64,000 bases of DNA from Chryseobacterium viscerum (GCF_025949665.1 NZ_JAPDFT010000005.1:1-64000); one strand, 5' to 3'. Numbered from the stretch's first letter, positions 26,901-34,320 are shown. Made by a program: numbers and translations. Notes: generated by a model from the sequence alone, not told the origin.

Positions 26901-27025
26901 TTTACCTGCGAAAACACAGGATAGTTTGAAGTAAATCCTTTAGCATCAGCTTGGTGGGCCACCAAAAAAATTAATGCAACCGGGATTAGCTTTTTAAACT
27001 TAAAAAAATTAATTTTGTGGTACAT
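23981..27025 (-). CDS. SusC/RagA family TonB-linked outer-membrane transporter
   Basis: This 1014-residue protein has a signal peptide, then a carboxypeptidase-D-like beta domain (ISGNVTDQNGSAIEGAKVTVVETGE). The SusC signature (EEVTLVGYGSQKKSDLTGAVSQL), a plug (ISVDNLMQGKIAGVRI...VSIRGIGSI...PLFVVDGIPLNN...ESITVLKDASAAAIYGARGSNGVVLVTTKRG) and a barrel ending in GATIKF follow. There is no extra N-terminal STN signalling domain. It forms an operon with the SusD-like gene 18 bp downstream. Its leader contains a terminator-like hairpin (27067-27100). Confidence 0.95.
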   Translation of the reverse strand: MYHKINFFKFKKLIPVALIFLVAHQADAKGFTSNYPVFSQVNETISGNVTDQNGSAIEGAKVTVVETGETISTDASGNFSVSASIGQTLSVSYDGYGTQLVKISSTSISVKLESQKESTSIEEVTLVGYGSQKKSDLTGAVSQLKAENFKEGMNISVDNLMQGKIAGVRIVQSSGEPGAGVNVSIRGIGSIRSGSTPLFVVDGIPLNNDPVSAQSPNVGLGNTTAKNPLNFLNTSDIESITVLKDASAAAIYGARGSNGVVLVTTKRGKKGEPMFTYDTYLGFSSVIKKLDLMTADEYRAAGIDKSYDHGGNTDWQDEIYRNAVSSNHSVSFSKATETGNYFASLSHMDQDGIVLNSSFKRTTARLNAEESFFDNKRLKVKLNLTASDIRETGIPNGGNAGSDGQLIIHALMANPTRSVYDQNGNYTNFNMNAHYNPLYLLSVYEDKTNTFRVLGNTEATLRILPGLNYKFNLGVDRSLSERNTTMFPNITDRSPKGIYSQANLDSYNILLEHYLTYDLSLNRHNFSVLGGFSYQKFKATATYLGVRNFVNQGAGIAPEINPGYSGDVFIPQPGTSQENELQSYFGRVNYNFDKKYFLTASLRADGSTRFGDNNKYGYFPSVAAGWTISNENFLKDVSFINELKLRGSWGETGNQEVLNKITKASYLLSQSAGYYLYDNLNLINGVQVVRTPNPNLKWEVVAQTNIGLDFSLFRNKLYGSLEYYNKTTKNPILFIPSTPLSPTDFVWLNADGKIVNKGFEFSLGSEIIKNENFTWNLDINGATVNNVVKDLPVSGINSGEVSGPGLSGVTANIYRNGYEAGSFYMYNYLGIDANGKYIYEDLNGDGKIDPNDRKIFEGAIPNFTFGINSYMKYKKFDFAFSFIGQTGGYLVNNTALDLNINNLASDRNVLKKYYDSGASFTNQPQLSSLYLEKSDFIRLSNVRLGYTFDMNQLKFLKSINLYVSAQNLFTITSYSGYDPLVDTNKQVQGNQSLGIDYTTYPSAKTFILGATIKF

Positions 27026-27066
27026 ATCAATAAGTAAAGTAATTGCAAGACGTTACATTGCTTATC

Positions 27067-27100
27067 AAAAAGCCGCTGTTGTTCCCGCAACAGTGGTTTT
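27067..27100 (-). promoter_or_regulatory. Hairpin in the susC-like leader, possible attenuator
   Basis: Read on the minus strand, CTGTTG-CGGGAA-CAACAG is nested in a CC/GG and AAAA/TTTT stem and is followed by CTTTTTG. It lies about 40 bp before the ATG and about 50 bp after the likely transcription start. The form matches an intrinsic terminator placed in the 5' leader. The rest of this 330-bp gap (27026-27355) is AT-rich promoter DNA for the two diverging genes. Confidence 0.5.
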
Positions 27101-27155
27101 CGTTTCAGGCAACTGTTAGTTTTTATTTCGGCATACAAAGTAAAAGGATCTGCCA

Positions 27156-27163
27156 CAAATCTA
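27156..27163 (-). promoter_or_regulatory. -7 promoter box for the susCD operon
   Basis: TAGATTTG on the minus strand is an exact TAnnTTTG match about 130 bp before the SusC start. TTG elements occur 25 bp further upstream, slightly more than the usual spacing. Confidence 0.4.
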
Positions 27164-27329
27164 TTTTAACATAATATTATCTTAAAGTCAACAAAATATA
27201 AATATCTCAAATTGAGAGAATAGAAATAGACTAAATATCAAATCCTTATACGACTCTATTTTTCCAATATTCACAGAATTTTAAAAATTACTTAACATAA
27301 TATACAAGTCATTACCTGCAAAGAGTGAT

Positions 27330-27337
27330 TAATTTTG
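27330..27337 (+). promoter_or_regulatory. -7 promoter box for the PI-PLC-like gene
   Basis: TAATTTTG matches TAnnTTTG. It overlaps the in-frame TTG at 27335, which argues that translation begins at the ATG at 27356 instead. Confidence 0.55.
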
Positions 27338-27355
27338 TATGTAAAATGTATCGAA

Positions 27356-28432
27356 ATGAAAAAGGCTGTTTTACTGGGCTACTGTTTATCTTCATTTAAC
27401 CTATTCTGGGCACAATCTCAACCTCTCAGTGATTTAAAGATTAATGAAATTCAGGTTATTGGCTCTCATAATTCCTATAAAAAAGCTATTCTTCCTGAAG
27501 TATACAGTTATTTATCCCAGAAAGACATTCTCAATGCTTTACCCAGGATTCAGTACGAGCATATTCCTATCCCCCAGCAACTGGATCTCGGACTTAGAAA
27601 TCTGGAAATTGATATCTATGCAGACAGCAAAGGAGGAAAATATGCCCATCCGAAAATTCTGGATCTGGTAAAGACCACCGAACCGTTTGATCCTGAAGGC
27701 AAAATGAAAAAGCCGGGTTACAAGATGATTCATATTACGGATATTGATTATCAGACATGGTATTATACATTGGAAGGATGTCTTAAAGATTTGAAAAAAT
27801 GGTCAGACAAGCATCCTGATCACGATCCGGTTTTTATAATGCTTGAACCTAAAGATGGAAAGGCCAATCAATTTGGAACAGAGCCGGAACACTATACTGC
27901 AAAACTTTTTGACGATCTGGATAATGAACTGAAAAAGTACCTGGGAAAAGATAAAATTATCACTCCGGATGATATCAGAGGCTCTTATAAAACACTGAAC
28001 GATGCTGCTTTAAATAAAAACTGGCCTAAAGTAAAAGACGTAAAGGGAAAATTCCTTTTTGTAATGGATAATAACGGAGAAAACAGAGACCTGTATGCAA
28101 AGGATCATCCTTCATTGAAAGGCAGAATGATTTTTACCAATTCTACTCCGGGAACCCCAGAGTCTGCTGTCTTGTTCATGAATGAACCAAAGAAAGATGA
28201 TGCTATGATTAAAGATCTGGTAAAAAAAGGATATATCATCCGTACCAGAGCAGATGCGGATACGATGGAAGCAAGAAGTGAGGATTATTCAAGATTTGAA
28301 AAGGCAAAAGAAAGTGGAGCACAGATTATTACAACGGATTATTATTATCCCAGCAAATTATTCAAATCCAACTATAAGGTAAGTTTTGACAACAACACCT
28401 ATGAAAGAAAGAATCCTTTGGCAGGAAAGTAG
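27356..28432 (+). CDS. Secreted Ca2+-dependent PI-PLC-like phosphodiesterase
   Basis: This 358-residue protein has a signal peptide (...SFNLFWAQ, cleavage near residue 20). A phosphatidylinositol-specific phospholipase C-like TIM barrel follows: IGSHNSYK (catalytic His38), LDLGLRNLEIDIYAD (metal-binding Glu/Asp) and DPVFIMLEPKDGK. This is the Ca2+-dependent PLC-type family seen in Bacteroidota. The expected reaction is cleavage of glycerophospho-inositol-type lipids outside the cytoplasm. It is transcribed divergently from susC. The start at the ATG was chosen over the upstream TTG, which lies in the promoter. Confidence 0.85.
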   Translation: MKKAVLLGYCLSSFNLFWAQSQPLSDLKINEIQVIGSHNSYKKAILPEVYSYLSQKDILNALPRIQYEHIPIPQQLDLGLRNLEIDIYADSKGGKYAHPKILDLVKTTEPFDPEGKMKKPGYKMIHITDIDYQTWYYTLEGCLKDLKKWSDKHPDHDPVFIMLEPKDGKANQFGTEPEHYTAKLFDDLDNELKKYLGKDKIITPDDIRGSYKTLNDAALNKNWPKVKDVKGKFLFVMDNNGENRDLYAKDHPSLKGRMIFTNSTPGTPESAVLFMNEPKKDDAMIKDLVKKGYIIRTRADADTMEARSEDYSRFEKAKESGAQIITTDYYYPSKLFKSNYKVSFDNNTYERKNPLAGK

Positions 28433-28463
28433 TCCTGTTTTGCTGTTAGATTTATAATTGAGG

Positions 28464-28487
28464 AGGCCGTCAGATTGACGGCCTTTT
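28464..28487 (+). terminator. PI-PLC gene terminator
   Basis: AGGCCGTC-AGATT-GACGGCCT followed by TTTTC is an 8-bp GC-rich stem. Just beyond, 28500-28545 carries a 'cacgaatgacacaaat...cacaaatagacacaaat' degenerate repeat. Confidence 0.85.
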
Positions 28488-28581
28488 CTTTCTTATTTAA
28501 ACACGAATGACACAAATACTTTTCACAAATAGACACAAATATCATATGAGATAAAAATGAATATTTAGGAAACATCTCAAC

Positions 28582-30372
28582 TTACAGCTTTATTATTTCT
28601 TTTCTTTTCAAATCTATTTCAAAATGATCTGCTGAATCTCCGTGAGAGAGTAATGAAAGGATTTTAAAAACTGATTGTACTTGCTTAATAAATAAGTTTT
28701 CTTTCGGATCATTTTCCTGATATAGTTTCACTAATATTTGATACTGCTCCAGCCTTTCTTTGGGAATATCCCTTTTCGCAAGCTCATCTGCAGCTTGAAA
28801 TTTATACAGATCCAGCAGCAAATCATCAAAAGACCACTTTTTAAAGGTTTCAGATCTTATTCTCTTCTCTTTCAGTTGATCCTTATTTTGGATGAGTAAC
28901 AACAGATCTTCACCATTCAGCCTGCTTCCTTTTTGAATAAACTCTTTTGGCCAGTCATCAGGAATCATTCTTAGCCGAACCAACTCTTTTAAATGAAAAA
29001 GCATAAAATCATGATACGATTTTGTTTTTAAAATCTCTTTATTCCAAAGTATTTTGGTTGTATCATGTTCTAAAGCATCATATTCTTTTTCGTACAGAGG
29101 AAACAATTCATCAAACCTCGGAACATCATTTACGACTTCGGTTTGTACCTCCATCCTATCAGGAGATTGTATAGTCAGAATTTTATAAGCAGGTAAATAG
29201 GCGGCCAGTGAGGGAACCTGAACATTGACCAAAACATTCTCACCAAATTGTCTGATTCCTGTATCATTACTATGCATATGCCCTGCAAAATGAATCTGTA
29301 ATCCTGCTTCAGCAAATACTTTTGCGACTTCTTCCTGCGGAACACGCTCCAGCTGCCACTTTTTTTCTCCCAACAGGTTTTTAATTTCGTTAGTTGCCCC
29401 ATCATTAAAATCAATCATCGGATAATGGGTAAATGCAATTAAGGTTTTCTTGTTTTTCTTTGCTTCATCAGCAAGTTTCCTTACCCACTGTATTAAATGC
29501 TGTTTGTTGGTCAGCACATTATTATAACCAATACTTGCTCCTTTATAATTGGAAGCATTGTTAGGATTCTCATTGATATTTTTCGGAATATAGGTATTTC
29601 CATCTATAGCAACCACCCACACATCTTTCACAGGTTCAACAACATAACTCAAATCCGGAACAGAAAAACCTTCGGCCACTTCATACATTCTTTTGGAATA
29701 ATCTGCAGACTGCAACCCTTTTTTGTAAGTATAATTTTCAAAAGAATTATGATCAAAAGGGGTACTCCAGAATAAATCTTCTTTTTTAGGATAGAAGCCA
29801 AAATCTCTTAATTCATTCAATATTTCAAGATATCCGGATTCTGCGATATCTTTAGTGATCACTTTATCCGATGATTTTCCGATATTTTCTTTGCTGTAAA
29901 TTCCAATCTGTTTCCCATTTTGTCCAAGGAAATCATCTTTCCCTCCATCGTTTTGAAGCGGTCCAACGGGATCGTGATTTCCTGTTGTCAGATAAAAATT
30001 AATCCCATATTTCTGATGATACTGTTCTAAAATTCTATGAAGCCCACGAAGGTTATAAGCCTGCCCATCATCAGAAAAATCACCAGGCATGGCTACGATT
30101 TTAATTCCTTTCGCTGCAATATCATCCAAAGCCTTGAGAAAAGCAAAATAGTTCTCATTAAAAATTCTTGTGGAATGCAATTGAGAATCCATCGTTCTCA
30201 TAATCGTGGGTTTCTCCGTTTTAGGGTTCATAATTCCCTTGAAATCATGATCCGAAAAACTGCCGTACAGATCCTGAAAATGTACATCAGAAAGAAATGC
30301 GATCTGTACAGGCTGCTGCGCCGATAGAAACGTAGATATAAAAATTAAACAGGAGAATATTCTTTTATTCAT
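28582..30372 (-). CDS. Secreted metallophosphoesterase
   Basis: This 596-residue protein has a cleavable signal peptide (MNKRIFSCLIFISTFLSAQQ). A calcineurin-like phosphoesterase domain follows with the metal motifs FLSDVHFQD, MPGDFSDDG, TTGNHDP, FTHYPM and FAGHMHSND. About 200 mostly helical residues follow the catalytic domain. It probably hydrolyses phosphate esters in the periplasm or outside. It faces the PI-PLC-like gene convergently, so the neighbourhood encodes two exported phospho-ester enzymes beside a SusCD pair. A near-consensus TAATTTCG box lies upstream of its start. Confidence 0.88.
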   Translation of the reverse strand: MNKRIFSCLIFISTFLSAQQPVQIAFLSDVHFQDLYGSFSDHDFKGIMNPKTEKPTIMRTMDSQLHSTRIFNENYFAFLKALDDIAAKGIKIVAMPGDFSDDGQAYNLRGLHRILEQYHQKYGINFYLTTGNHDPVGPLQNDGGKDDFLGQNGKQIGIYSKENIGKSSDKVITKDIAESGYLEILNELRDFGFYPKKEDLFWSTPFDHNSFENYTYKKGLQSADYSKRMYEVAEGFSVPDLSYVVEPVKDVWVVAIDGNTYIPKNINENPNNASNYKGASIGYNNVLTNKQHLIQWVRKLADEAKKNKKTLIAFTHYPMIDFNDGATNEIKNLLGEKKWQLERVPQEEVAKVFAEAGLQIHFAGHMHSNDTGIRQFGENVLVNVQVPSLAAYLPAYKILTIQSPDRMEVQTEVVNDVPRFDELFPLYEKEYDALEHDTTKILWNKEILKTKSYHDFMLFHLKELVRLRMIPDDWPKEFIQKGSRLNGEDLLLLIQNKDQLKEKRIRSETFKKWSFDDLLLDLYKFQAADELAKRDIPKERLEQYQILVKLYQENDPKENLFIKQVQSVFKILSLLSHGDSADHFEIDLKRKEIIKL

Positions 30373-30446
30373 CTTAAAATAAGACGAAATTACAGGAATA
30401 GATGGGTAATTGTTTTAATTGAATTTTAAATAATTGTGAAGGAAGA

Positions 30447-31262
30447 CTATTCTTCTAATTCTGCATTTTGTCCTGCATAATTTTCTAATATTCTTTCAGA
30501 AACATCTCTTAATGTCTTTTCATTTTCAGGGTGCTTTCCAAAACTTGTAAAGAATTCTACATGATTATTACTTTTATTATACCAAACTTTTCCTAAGGAA
30601 TTTGCAACGGTCAATGTGTCGGGTCTCATAATTTTTTTGAAATACTTAAACATATATTGATTCATCGGAACTACCTCCACTTGAGAGCCTAGAGAACTAC
30701 TATCAGTTGCCATATATTTATCCTTATCCCAATACATATACGCTTTATCAATAGCAGAAGAACCCCAGCCCGAAGTAAAACCTATAGATTTAGAATTTTT
30801 ATTATTAGAAAAAACAACACCACCTGTAACGAGAAATAAAATAAAGGTCATTTCTAAAATACCTAATCCATTTTTTTTCATAAAATCAGGTAATGGCCAA
30901 GTTGGCGATACAGTAATAATTATTTGTTGAAATTTATCAGATATATCTTTAAAGCTTAAACCAAAAGTATTTGTTGCGTGTTCTCCTTCAAGACTTACTC
31001 GATCACAAAAGTCAATAAAATTATTATATCCTATATACTTACTTAGGCAATCTAAAGCAATATCATCAATATTATAATCTTCATTTTCTTGTACTAGACT
31101 TGTATAATATCTTGTATATGACCTTTCATCTCTTTTAAAATCATATCGTTCTTCAAAAAGAGAACTCAAATAACCAGAAACAGAATTTTTACTCCCTCGT
31201 GGAAGCTCTTTTTTTGCTGTCTCGAATACAGTTTTCATTAAAAATCTTTTCTTCTCATACAT
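30447..31262 (-). CDS. One-TM protein with a Bacteroidota N-terminal helical domain
   Basis: This 271-residue protein may begin at the first Met or at Met9 (MKTVFETAKK). Residues about 10-90 form a domain I have seen, without a name, at the N-terminus of many Bacteroidota membrane proteins (SVSGYLSSLFEERYDF....YTRYYTSLV.......IDDIALDCLSKYIGYNNFIDFC). One membrane segment follows (about 133-151) and then a polar domain of about 115 residues. It is divergent from the peptide/kinase genes, and its promoter carries a copy of the operator shared with the operon at 35125-40365. Function is unknown; a membrane sensor or effector of that regulon is an inference. Confidence 0.6.
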   Translation of the reverse strand: MYEKKRFLMKTVFETAKKELPRGSKNSVSGYLSSLFEERYDFKRDERSYTRYYTSLVQENEDYNIDDIALDCLSKYIGYNNFIDFCDRVSLEGEHATNTFGLSFKDISDKFQQIIITVSPTWPLPDFMKKNGLGILEMTFILFLVTGGVVFSNNKNSKSIGFTSGWGSSAIDKAYMYWDKDKYMATDSSSLGSQVEVVPMNQYMFKYFKKIMRPDTLTVANSLGKVWYNKSNNHVEFFTSFGKHPENEKTLRDVSERILENYAGQNAELEE

Positions 31263-31290
31263 AATTTTTCAGGTATTAATTATTTACTGT

Positions 31291-31335
31291 CCAAATTAGA
31301 CAGAAACAAGACATAAAAATTGCGGTTTTCCGTAA
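31291..31335 (-). promoter_or_regulatory. Operator copy 3 and -7-like box (reads leftward)
   Basis: On the minus strand, TTACGGAAAACCGCAA (31320-31335) is followed after exactly 21 bases by TAATTTGGAC (box at 31291-31298). This is the same architecture as the copies at 34239 and 35052, with one base changed in the palindrome's second half-site and one T missing from the -7 box. The box also lies in a CTGTC/GACAG mini-hairpin. Confidence 0.55.
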
Positions 31336-31473
31336 AAACCAACAACTTACATTATTTCCATCTGTCAATCGCCTGTCTTAATATTCAGGATTTTCTATCA
31401 GATATTTGTAAAAGAAATCAGGAACAAAAAACAAAATCTAAAAACCTTGATTTCAAAAATCACCAGATAAAGC

Positions 31474-31598
31474 GGAGGAAAACTCCGGGTTGGGAAGCAG
31501 ATGTTTCTCCTCCGTTTTTGAAGGTTCACTTCCCAAAAAATTTAGAAGCGCTTCAATTTTTTTTAACCGTATAACACTATCTGCGATCTGCTTCGCAG
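31474..31598 (+). ncRNA. Multi-hairpin intergenic region, possible structured leader
   Basis: CGGAGGAAAAC pairs with GTTTCTCCTCCG (31474-31484 / 31504-31515, one bulge). TTGGGAAG in its loop (31491-31498) can instead pair with CTTCCCAA (31530-31537), giving interleaved alternative folds. GAAGCGCTTC before a T-run (31546-31565) and CTGCGA/TCGCAG (31581-31598) follow. It precedes the 66-aa peptide gene. It could be a regulated leader, a small RNA or an end-to-end set of terminators. No supported gene lies in 31263-31637. Confidence 0.35.
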
Positions 31599-31637
31599 GG
31601 AAGAATACGAATGCTTTAACAATAAATTTTTTGAACC

Positions 31638-31838
31638 ATGTTAGAAATTATATTAATGCTATTCGGTTTAGCATTCTCAACCAATAATACTAATGCTGCA
31701 ACTGCAAATGATAATAACCCAACAACTGAAACTGTTCAACCTCAAAGTGGTGCTTCAGATCCCGGAGGGTCCACAGGGGAAAGTGGGGGAAGCGATACGG
31801 GAGGGGAAACAGGACAAATAATACCTCCAAGAAAATAA
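31638..31838 (+). CDS. Small exported-looking Gly/Ser/Thr-rich peptide
   Basis: This 66-residue protein has a hydrophobic N-terminus (MLEIILMLFGLAFS, then TNNTNAATA, a plausible signal-peptidase region). A low-complexity tail without cysteines follows, rich in Thr, Ser, Gly and Pro (QSGASDPGGSTGESGGSDTGG), ending IIPPRK. It has its own terminator 8 bp downstream and lies directly before a histidine kinase whose sensor domain is extracytoplasmic. I do not recognise the family. A peptide signal or a surface peptide is a guess. Confidence 0.5.
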   Translation: MLEIILMLFGLAFSTNNTNAATANDNNPTTETVQPQSGASDPGGSTGESGGSDTGGETGQIIPPRK

Positions 31839-31846
31839 CAAAGAAA

Positions 31847-31873
31847 GCGGAAGAATTATCTTTCGCTTTTTTT
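31847..31873 (+). terminator. Terminator of the 66-aa peptide gene
   Basis: GCGGAAGA-ATTA-TCTTTCGC is an 8-bp stem with one G-U pair followed by seven Ts. It separates the peptide gene from the kinase gene. Confidence 0.85.
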
Positions 31874-31875
31874 AT

Positions 31876-31883
31876 TAAATTTG
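31876..31883 (+). promoter_or_regulatory. -7 promoter box for the histidine kinase gene
   Basis: TAAATTTG is an exact TAnnTTTG match that starts two bases after the terminator T-run. It leaves only 11 bases before the TTG start at 31895, so a leaderless or very short-leader mRNA is expected. Confidence 0.5.
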
Positions 31884-31894
31884 AAAAAAAACCA

Positions 31895-33532
31895 TTGAAA
31901 GCTCATATATCTTTTCTATTAATATTATTCCTTCTATTTTCTTGCTCAAGAAAAAAGCCATCAGTAACCGATCGAATAAATTACGATAAAGGTTATGATT
32001 ATTTAGAGGCATCCAAAAAAGACAGTGCATTTAAATATTTTAATAAGGCAAAAGATGATTTTATTCAAAAAGGATATCCTTCTTATGCAGGCAATTGTTT
32101 AGTACTCATGGGAATTATCCAGTGTGAAGCTGGAGATTACTATGGAGCGCAAGAAACAGCTCTATCAGCGATTAAATTCCTAGATAAAAAAAAGGATTCG
32201 GTAGAAATTGTTTCCAATTACAATAACCTTGGTGTTTCTTGCCAAAAATTAAAAGATTATAAAAGAGCTGCAGAATTTTACAACCAGGCTGCACTATATG
32301 CTCAAAATCCTATTGAACAATTCACTCTTCTTAATAATAAGGCCGTTTCATTTGTATATTTGAGAGATTACGATAAGGCAATTAATATTTACAACAGAAT
32401 TTTATCCTCTTCTAATATCGATAAAAACTCTGTCATTTTCTCTAAAGTTTATGATAACCTTGCCTTTGCAAAATTTCAACAAAATTCTAAATATAATGCC
32501 GAATATGAACTGAACAAAGCCTTACATATACGAGAAAGCATAAAAGATACCGATGGACTAAATGCCAGTTTTTCTCACTTAACTGAATTTTTTGAGAATC
32601 GCGATCCCACAAAAGCTCTTTTTTATGCAAAAAAAATGTTCCAGACCGCTTCAGTTAACAATAGTCCTGATGATAAATTAGAAGCCCTCCAAAAAATAAT
32701 ACAATTAGAAAAACCTGAAAATATAAAAACAACTTTCAAGCAATATCAAAATCTGAAGGATAGCTTAGAAACAGCCAGAAATAAGTCTAAAAGTCAATTT
32801 GCTTTAGAAAGATATGACTCTGAAAAACTCAAAAGAGAGAATGTAGAAAAGGATAATAATATTCTAAAACTTCTGTTTGGAGTAGCTGCATTAATTGTTG
32901 CAATAATATTTATCGTAATTGGTTACAGAAGAAGACAATTAAAATTAAAACAAGAAAAAGAGATCGAGGTAAAAAACACCCAGCTTAGAATATCGAAAAA
33001 AGTCCATGACGTAGTTGCCAACGGCATTTATCAGGTGATGACAAAGATTGAAAACCAGGAAGATTTTGACCGGGATAAAGCGCTTGACGAACTGGAATTT
33101 GTGTATGAAAAATCAAGAGATATTTCCTATGATAAAATTGGCGAAGAAAAAGAGTTCAGTAAAGTAATTTCAGAACTTATTGCTTCCTTCAATAGTGAAA
33201 CTGTAAAAACATTTACTGCAGGAAACAGTCCTGCAATTTGGGAAGCTATTTCTGCTACAGTTAAAGACGAAGTTCACCAAATGATTCGTGAGCTGATGGT
33301 GAATATGAAAAAACACAGCCATGCCAGCCATGTGGCCGTGAAGTTTGAAAAAATAAACAATCTCGTTGAAATTCAATACAAAGACAATGGAATAGGAATT
33401 TCCGGAGACCTTATTTATAAAAATGGTCTGCGTAATACGGCATCCCGCATAGAAACGATTAACGGAACTATTACTTTTGACACAAAAATTGAAAAAGGGC
33501 TGAAGGTAAATCTTTCATTCCCTGTTTCCTAA
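31895..33532 (+). CDS. TPR-containing sensor histidine kinase
   Basis: This 545-residue protein starts at TTG; no upstream ATG fits. The N-terminus has a lipobox (LLFSC) and a TPR solenoid (about residues 25-290) predicted outside the cytoplasm. One membrane segment follows (about 327-345). The kinase core has the HisKA_3-type phospho-acceptor KKVHDVVANG (His near 371), the N box RELMVNMKKHSHA and the G box DNGIGI. This is the NarL-family kinase layout common in Bacteroidota. It ends 10 bp before a response regulator, its likely partner. The input is unknown. Confidence 0.88.
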   Translation: MKAHISFLLILFLLFSCSRKKPSVTDRINYDKGYDYLEASKKDSAFKYFNKAKDDFIQKGYPSYAGNCLVLMGIIQCEAGDYYGAQETALSAIKFLDKKKDSVEIVSNYNNLGVSCQKLKDYKRAAEFYNQAALYAQNPIEQFTLLNNKAVSFVYLRDYDKAINIYNRILSSSNIDKNSVIFSKVYDNLAFAKFQQNSKYNAEYELNKALHIRESIKDTDGLNASFSHLTEFFENRDPTKALFYAKKMFQTASVNNSPDDKLEALQKIIQLEKPENIKTTFKQYQNLKDSLETARNKSKSQFALERYDSEKLKRENVEKDNNILKLLFGVAALIVAIIFIVIGYRRRQLKLKQEKEIEVKNTQLRISKKVHDVVANGIYQVMTKIENQEDFDRDKALDELEFVYEKSRDISYDKIGEEKEFSKVISELIASFNSETVKTFTAGNSPAIWEAISATVKDEVHQMIRELMVNMKKHSHASHVAVKFEKINNLVEIQYKDNGIGISGDLIYKNGLRNTASRIETINGTITFDTKIEKGLKVNLSFPVS

Positions 33533-33542
33533 TCATATAGTC

Positions 33543-34205
33543 ATGTTCAAAAAAGTTTTAATCGTTGAAGACCAGGAAATAATGAACCAGGGAATCCTGA
33601 ATACGATAAAAGAATTAAATATCCCTAATTTTGATTATGTAATGTATTGTGATGAAGCTTTAAGCAGGATCAGAACAGCTTTGGAAAAGAAAAGTCCTTA
33701 CGATCTTCTTATTGCTGATCTGTCGTTTGAAAAAGATCATATTCCTCAGCAACTTCGTTCCGGGCAGGAACTTATTTCTGAGGTAAAAAAGGTTCAGCCT
33801 GGATTAAAAATAGTTGTGTTTTCTGTAGAAAAGAAAGCCAAAATAATTGATGATCTGTACAAGATATATCAGGTTGACGGATTTGTAAGCAAGGCAAGGC
33901 GTGACGGGCAGGACCTGAAAAACACAATACGGAAAATCTTTAATGGAGAGACTGTAATTCCACAGGAAGTTCTGAATACAATGCGCCATATTTCTTCTGA
34001 GTTTGATGTGTATGATATGAAACTACTTGAACTGCTTGCCAAAGGACACAAACAGAGTGAAATAAGTACCTATCTGAAAGACCACCGAATGACACCATAT
34101 GGGATCAGATCTATTGAAAAGAGATTGAATGAACTTCGGGACAGCCTTGGCGCAAAAAATAATATTGAAATGATCGTAATCTGTAAAGATATTGGCCTCA
34201 TCTGA
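33543..34205 (+). CDS. Response regulator 1 with C-terminal LuxR-like HTH
   Basis: This 220-residue protein has a receiver domain (VLIVEDQE acidic pair; phospho-acceptor Asp in DLLIADLSFE; Ser and Lys in VVFSVE and GFVSKARR). A C-terminal helix-turn-helix-like region follows (LLELLAKGHKQSEISTYLKDHRM...IRSIEKRLNELRDSLG), a diverged LuxR/NarL type. It is probably co-transcribed with the kinase 10 bp upstream. It shares its first 22 coding bases exactly with response regulator 2, a tandem duplicate. It is the best candidate to bind the TTACGG-N4-CCGTAA operators nearby. Confidence 0.88.
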   Translation: MFKKVLIVEDQEIMNQGILNTIKELNIPNFDYVMYCDEALSRIRTALEKKSPYDLLIADLSFEKDHIPQQLRSGQELISEVKKVQPGLKIVVFSVEKKAKIIDDLYKIYQVDGFVSKARRDGQDLKNTIRKIFNGETVIPQEVLNTMRHISSEFDVYDMKLLELLAKGHKQSEISTYLKDHRMTPYGIRSIEKRLNELRDSLGAKNNIEMIVICKDIGLI

Positions 34206-34238
34206 TCCTATCTGTTGAAAAGATTTTTTTCGCCCTTT

Positions 34239-34283
34239 TTACGGGATCACGTAATGATGAAATAATAAATGACTATACTTTTG
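34239..34283 (+). promoter_or_regulatory. Operator copy 1 plus -7 box before response regulator 2
   Basis: TTACGGGATCACGTAA (34239-34254) is followed by a 21-base spacer and TACTTTTG (34276-34283), an exact TAnnTTTG box. GCCCTTTT precedes the palindrome and a similar GCCCATTT precedes copy 2. The palindrome centre lies about 42 bp before the expected transcription start, and no -33 TTG is present, suggesting activator-dependent transcription. Confidence 0.65.
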
Positions 34284-34320
34284 AGGTCTTAACCTATTTT
34301 TTTAATTAAATCGTATAACC

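Noticed and set aside
31320..31687. Two plus-strand frames of 65-84 codons before the peptide gene
   Set aside because: They run through the operator and hairpins, have no protein-like pattern and no promoter box placed for them.
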